A DNA stretch of 64,000 nucleotides from Siminovitchia fordii DSM 16014 = CIP 108821 (GTDB lineage Bacteria; Bacillota; Bacilli; Bacillales; Bacillaceae_C). Both the position numbers and the translations under genes were made by a program. The notes under the pieces are model-generated. The model made no database searches and was not told where the DNA came from. It saw only the letters and a program-made list of their open reading frames with translations. Positions 62,421 through 64,000 of the stretch are shown here, one piece after another. Numbering within the stretch: position 1 is the stretch's first letter; each line of letters starts with the position of its first letter. The stretch lies in NCBI RefSeq assembly GCF_000374565.1, contig NZ_KB894690.1, forward strand, positions 62,001 through 126,000. The letters are read 5' to 3'.

Positions 62421-62734
62421 GTGCTACGTCCGGCTCCGATGGACAGGACGTCCTAGTGCCGCAGGAGCCACAGGAAGTGGCGGTTTTAGGCGGCCAGGCG
62501 CCATCGGCTCGAGGTCATAAGCCTGCGATGAAGCTAATCAGGAAGAATGTGCTCCTGAGCCATAGTTTATTCGAGGAAGCGCAGTTCACCTCGTCGCAAA
62601 GCTGCATGAAGTATATTAAAGGAAGTTGCACATGATGTGATTGAAGTTAATTGCTTCCCTATGGTGGCTGAAAAGCTCCCTCATCAAAATTCGACTTGTG
62701 CTTGTCGCGTAAGGCTGCACACCTTGCGCTTTTC
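62421..62734. repeat. Dispersed intergenic repeat, copy A
   Basis: About 314 bp that align in order with copy B (63313-63711): a CTAGTGCC...GCGGCCAGGC segment, ATCGGCTC(G/A)AGGTCA, CTCGT(C/T)GCAAAGCTGCATGAAG, GATGTGATTG, a GGTGGCTGA...GAAAAGCTCCCTC part and CTGCAC(A/G)CCTTGC(G/A)CTTTTC. GC-rich against its surroundings and without an open reading frame. Its internal complementary stretches suggest folding as RNA or DNA. Not an identified insertion sequence. Confidence 0.75.
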
Positions 62735-62931
62735 TTATTTTGCATAAATTTAGCATCAAAGCGAAGCTTCAATTAGATAAGAGATTAAGCCGACTTGGAA
62801 AGTCCAGCAATCATATTGCCCCGAATCCTTCAAGCTTTGCCAAAAGAGGCCATACTTCTAGTGCTTGTATCCTTTATGTCTATAAGATTCTCACATAAGA
62901 TGTTATAGACTTCAAAGGAGGGAGATATCAA

Positions 62932-63186
62932 ATGTCGGTTGAACACTATCATTCATTGTGTCACAGACATATGGGGAGAGCAGTAGAAATTAGAACTCGC
63001 GATGGGAGATTCCACAGGGGCATTATTAGGCATGTTTCTCCCCACAGAGTCTATTTAGAGCCGATAGGCCCTAGAAGAGGCGGTTTCGGCTATGGCTTTG
63101 GCGGATTTGGATATGGCTGGTGGGGTTTTGGTGCGGGTATTGCCCTGGGCTTTATTGCCGGAATTTCTTTACTTTGGTGGTGGTAG
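62932..63186 (+). CDS. Small glycine-rich protein with LSm-like N-terminus
   Basis: 84 residues. Residues ~10-45 (HMGRAVEIRTRDGRFHRGII, then HVSPHRVYLEPIG) resemble the strand pattern of small beta-barrel (Sm/LSm-like) domains. The C-terminal half is Gly/Phe/Tyr/Trp-rich (GGFGYGFGGFGYGWWGFG) followed by a hydrophobic stretch ending LLWWW, perhaps a membrane or spore-surface anchor. AAGGAGGGAG precedes the ATG. A spore coat or surface protein is possible but unproved. Flanked on both sides by the dispersed repeat. Confidence 0.8.
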   Translation: MSVEHYHSLCHRHMGRAVEIRTRDGRFHRGIIRHVSPHRVYLEPIGPRRGGFGYGFGGFGYGWWGFGAGIALGFIAGISLLWWW

Positions 63187-63214
63187 TTATTGCCCAACCC
63201 ATTATATGAGGGCG

Positions 63215-63252
63215 GTCCAACTAGCACAATGCTAGTTGGACTGTTTATCTTT
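63215..63252 (+). terminator. Terminator after the glycine-rich gene
   Basis: GTCCAACTAGC (63215-63225) pairs perfectly with GCTAGTTGGAC (63231-63241); TGTTTATCTTTT follows. Confidence 0.8.
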
Positions 63253-63312
63253 TATAAAGATTTGAAAGTATAAAATTTGACCAATCCTTAAATTCAAAAG
63301 CTAGTAGGTGTT

Positions 63313-63711
63313 ATCTCTAGCTCCGAGGGACAGGAAGTACTAGTACAAGCGAAGCGACAGGTTGTCGCATCCTGATCCTGCCGAAGCCACAGAGAACTAG
63401 GAAAGCTTCGAGAGCGTACATCGCACGAAGGAAAAGCTTCAGCTTTTTCGGGGATGTCGCGAACTGAAGCGGCGACGTGCAGGACGCACTAGTGCCACCG
63501 AAGCGACAGGATGTCGCGAACTGAGGCGGCCAGGCCCAATCGGCTCAAGGTCAACAAGCTTCAAAGAAGCACATGTTTCCCTCGTTGCAAAGCTGCATGA
63601 AGAAAAAACGGAGATGTTTCTTACGATGTGATTGGAATCAGCTGTTTTACTGTGATGGCTGAGGAACTGCCTCCTCGAATTTCGACTAAGCCTGCACGCC
63701 TTGCACTTTTC
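63313..63711. repeat. Dispersed intergenic repeat, copy B, with internal duplication
   Basis: Homologous to copy A across its length but longer: GATGTCGCGAACTGA(A/G)GCGG occurs twice (63453-63472 and 63510-63529, 57 bp apart), so a unit has been duplicated internally. The end CTGCACGCCTTGCACTTTTC abuts the stop of the last minus-strand gene. Contains GGCTGAGGAACTGCCTCCT, also seen at 30577. Confidence 0.75.
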
Positions 63712-64000
63712 TAATATGCAAAGCTTACAAATTTTTCAGAATGTATGCTTAGCAGATCTTTGCTTGATAACCCTTTAGATTCCATATATTGATTCACTAA
63801 GTAATATCCGACGCAGTAACCTGCCATTTTGGGGTACGAACGCAGGCCATACATTATGTCCTGATGTTTGGCGCTCACTTTCAAAGTACTTCTGTTAGGG
63901 TATACCAATCTTCTCCATATTTTCTTCAATTCTTCATTTGAATAGTAGGAGGTCCAGTTGGACATAAATTCCGCTCCAAATCTTTCACGGACAGCATTTT
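63711..64000 (-). CDS. C-terminal part of a protein, possibly DUF2268 (YjaZ-like) putative Zn-protease; 5' end outside window
   Basis: The frame is open from the window edge to a stop at 63711-63713, giving ~95 residues (NAVRERFGAEFMSNWTSYYS ... PKMAGYCVGYYLVNQYMESKG). The RFGxEFMxNWTxY pattern and the GYYLVNQYM helix near the end recall the C-terminal part of DUF2268 proteins. The Zn-binding HExxH would lie outside the window, so this is tentative. ATG 63965 is internal to the open frame and probably not the start. Confidence 0.55.
   Translation of the reverse strand, partial: NAVRERFGAEFMSNWTSYYSNEELKKIWRRLVYPNRSTLKVSAKHQDIMYGLRSYPKMAGYCVGYYLVNQYMESKGLSSKDLLSIHSEKFVSFAY

Overview
The window is a chromosomal segment of a low-to-mid GC Gram-positive spore-former of the family Bacillaceae. 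The supporting signs are strong AGGAGG-type ribosome binding sites with frequent TTG/GTG starts, SAM-I (S-box) riboswitches, a PhoP-type box, a PurR-type box pair, a short Spo0E-like gene, a YfmR-type ABC-F protein and an AcsA-type ligase. No rRNA, tRNA, CRISPR array, prophage or intact insertion sequence was recognised. The gene content is mostly accessory catabolism and transport. I do not name a species.

Layout. 1-3644: two closely related copies of a metal-dependent amidohydrolase around an amino-acid permease; the second copy has an in-frame stop. 4717-16529: a GntR/UTRA regulator, then a complete phosphonate C-P lyase operon in the order phnG-H-I-J-K-M-acetyltransferase-L-PHP phosphodiesterase-D-C-E-E. 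A four-repeat, 11-bp-periodic PhoP-type box lies upstream, a hairpin follows phnD, and a terminator closes the operon. A PHP protein apparently replaces PhnP, and phnN is absent. 16914-22362: a GAF/PucR-type regulator interrupted by an amber codon, an aldehyde dehydrogenase, a 3-hydroxyisobutyrate-dehydrogenase-like enzyme and a two-part DUF3100-type membrane system. 22642-24486: a TetR regulator and an ABC-2/YhgE-like membrane protein sharing two matching operators. 24716-30167: nitronate monooxygenase, threonine aldolase, a small basic protein plus O-methyltransferase behind an operator-occupied promoter, an MFS exporter and small unknown genes.

30248-40134 is a sulfur region. Two tandem SAM-I riboswitches, each with its own terminator, precede a MetY sulfhydrylase fused to a CoA-binding domain. 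A sulfonate-type ABC transporter (ssuA, C, B order), an AcsA-like ligase, an isochorismatase-fold protein, a free-methionine-sulfoxide reductase and a flavin monooxygenase of the NtaA/DszA type follow. 42047-45370 is a two-component system plus HtrA-type protease; both promoters carry the same TGACATCT repeat arrangement at identical distance from the -10. 45752-54247 holds a short-chain fatty-acid transporter, amidohydrolase debris, spo0E-like, marR with a broken MFS gene, YbaK, an APC permease and an unidentified membrane protein. 54269-62322 holds an ABC-F ATPase, an MFS gene, a VWA lipoprotein, a roughly 630-bp array of 20-bp repeats, and a divergent purine permease/Rieske oxygenase pair around a PurBox-like inverted pair. 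The right end has two diverged copies of an intergenic repeat flanking a glycine-rich small protein, then the C-terminus of a further gene.

A recurring theme is gene decay. Four otherwise well-preserved reading frames are each broken by one in-frame stop (TAA at 2577; TAG at 17751, 47518 and 50112), and at least two more intergenic stretches hold frameshifted remnants. The most informative regulatory findings are the PhoP box of the C-P lyase operon, the tandem S-boxes, the matched boxes of the HtrA locus and the PurBox pair next to a Rieske oxygenase.
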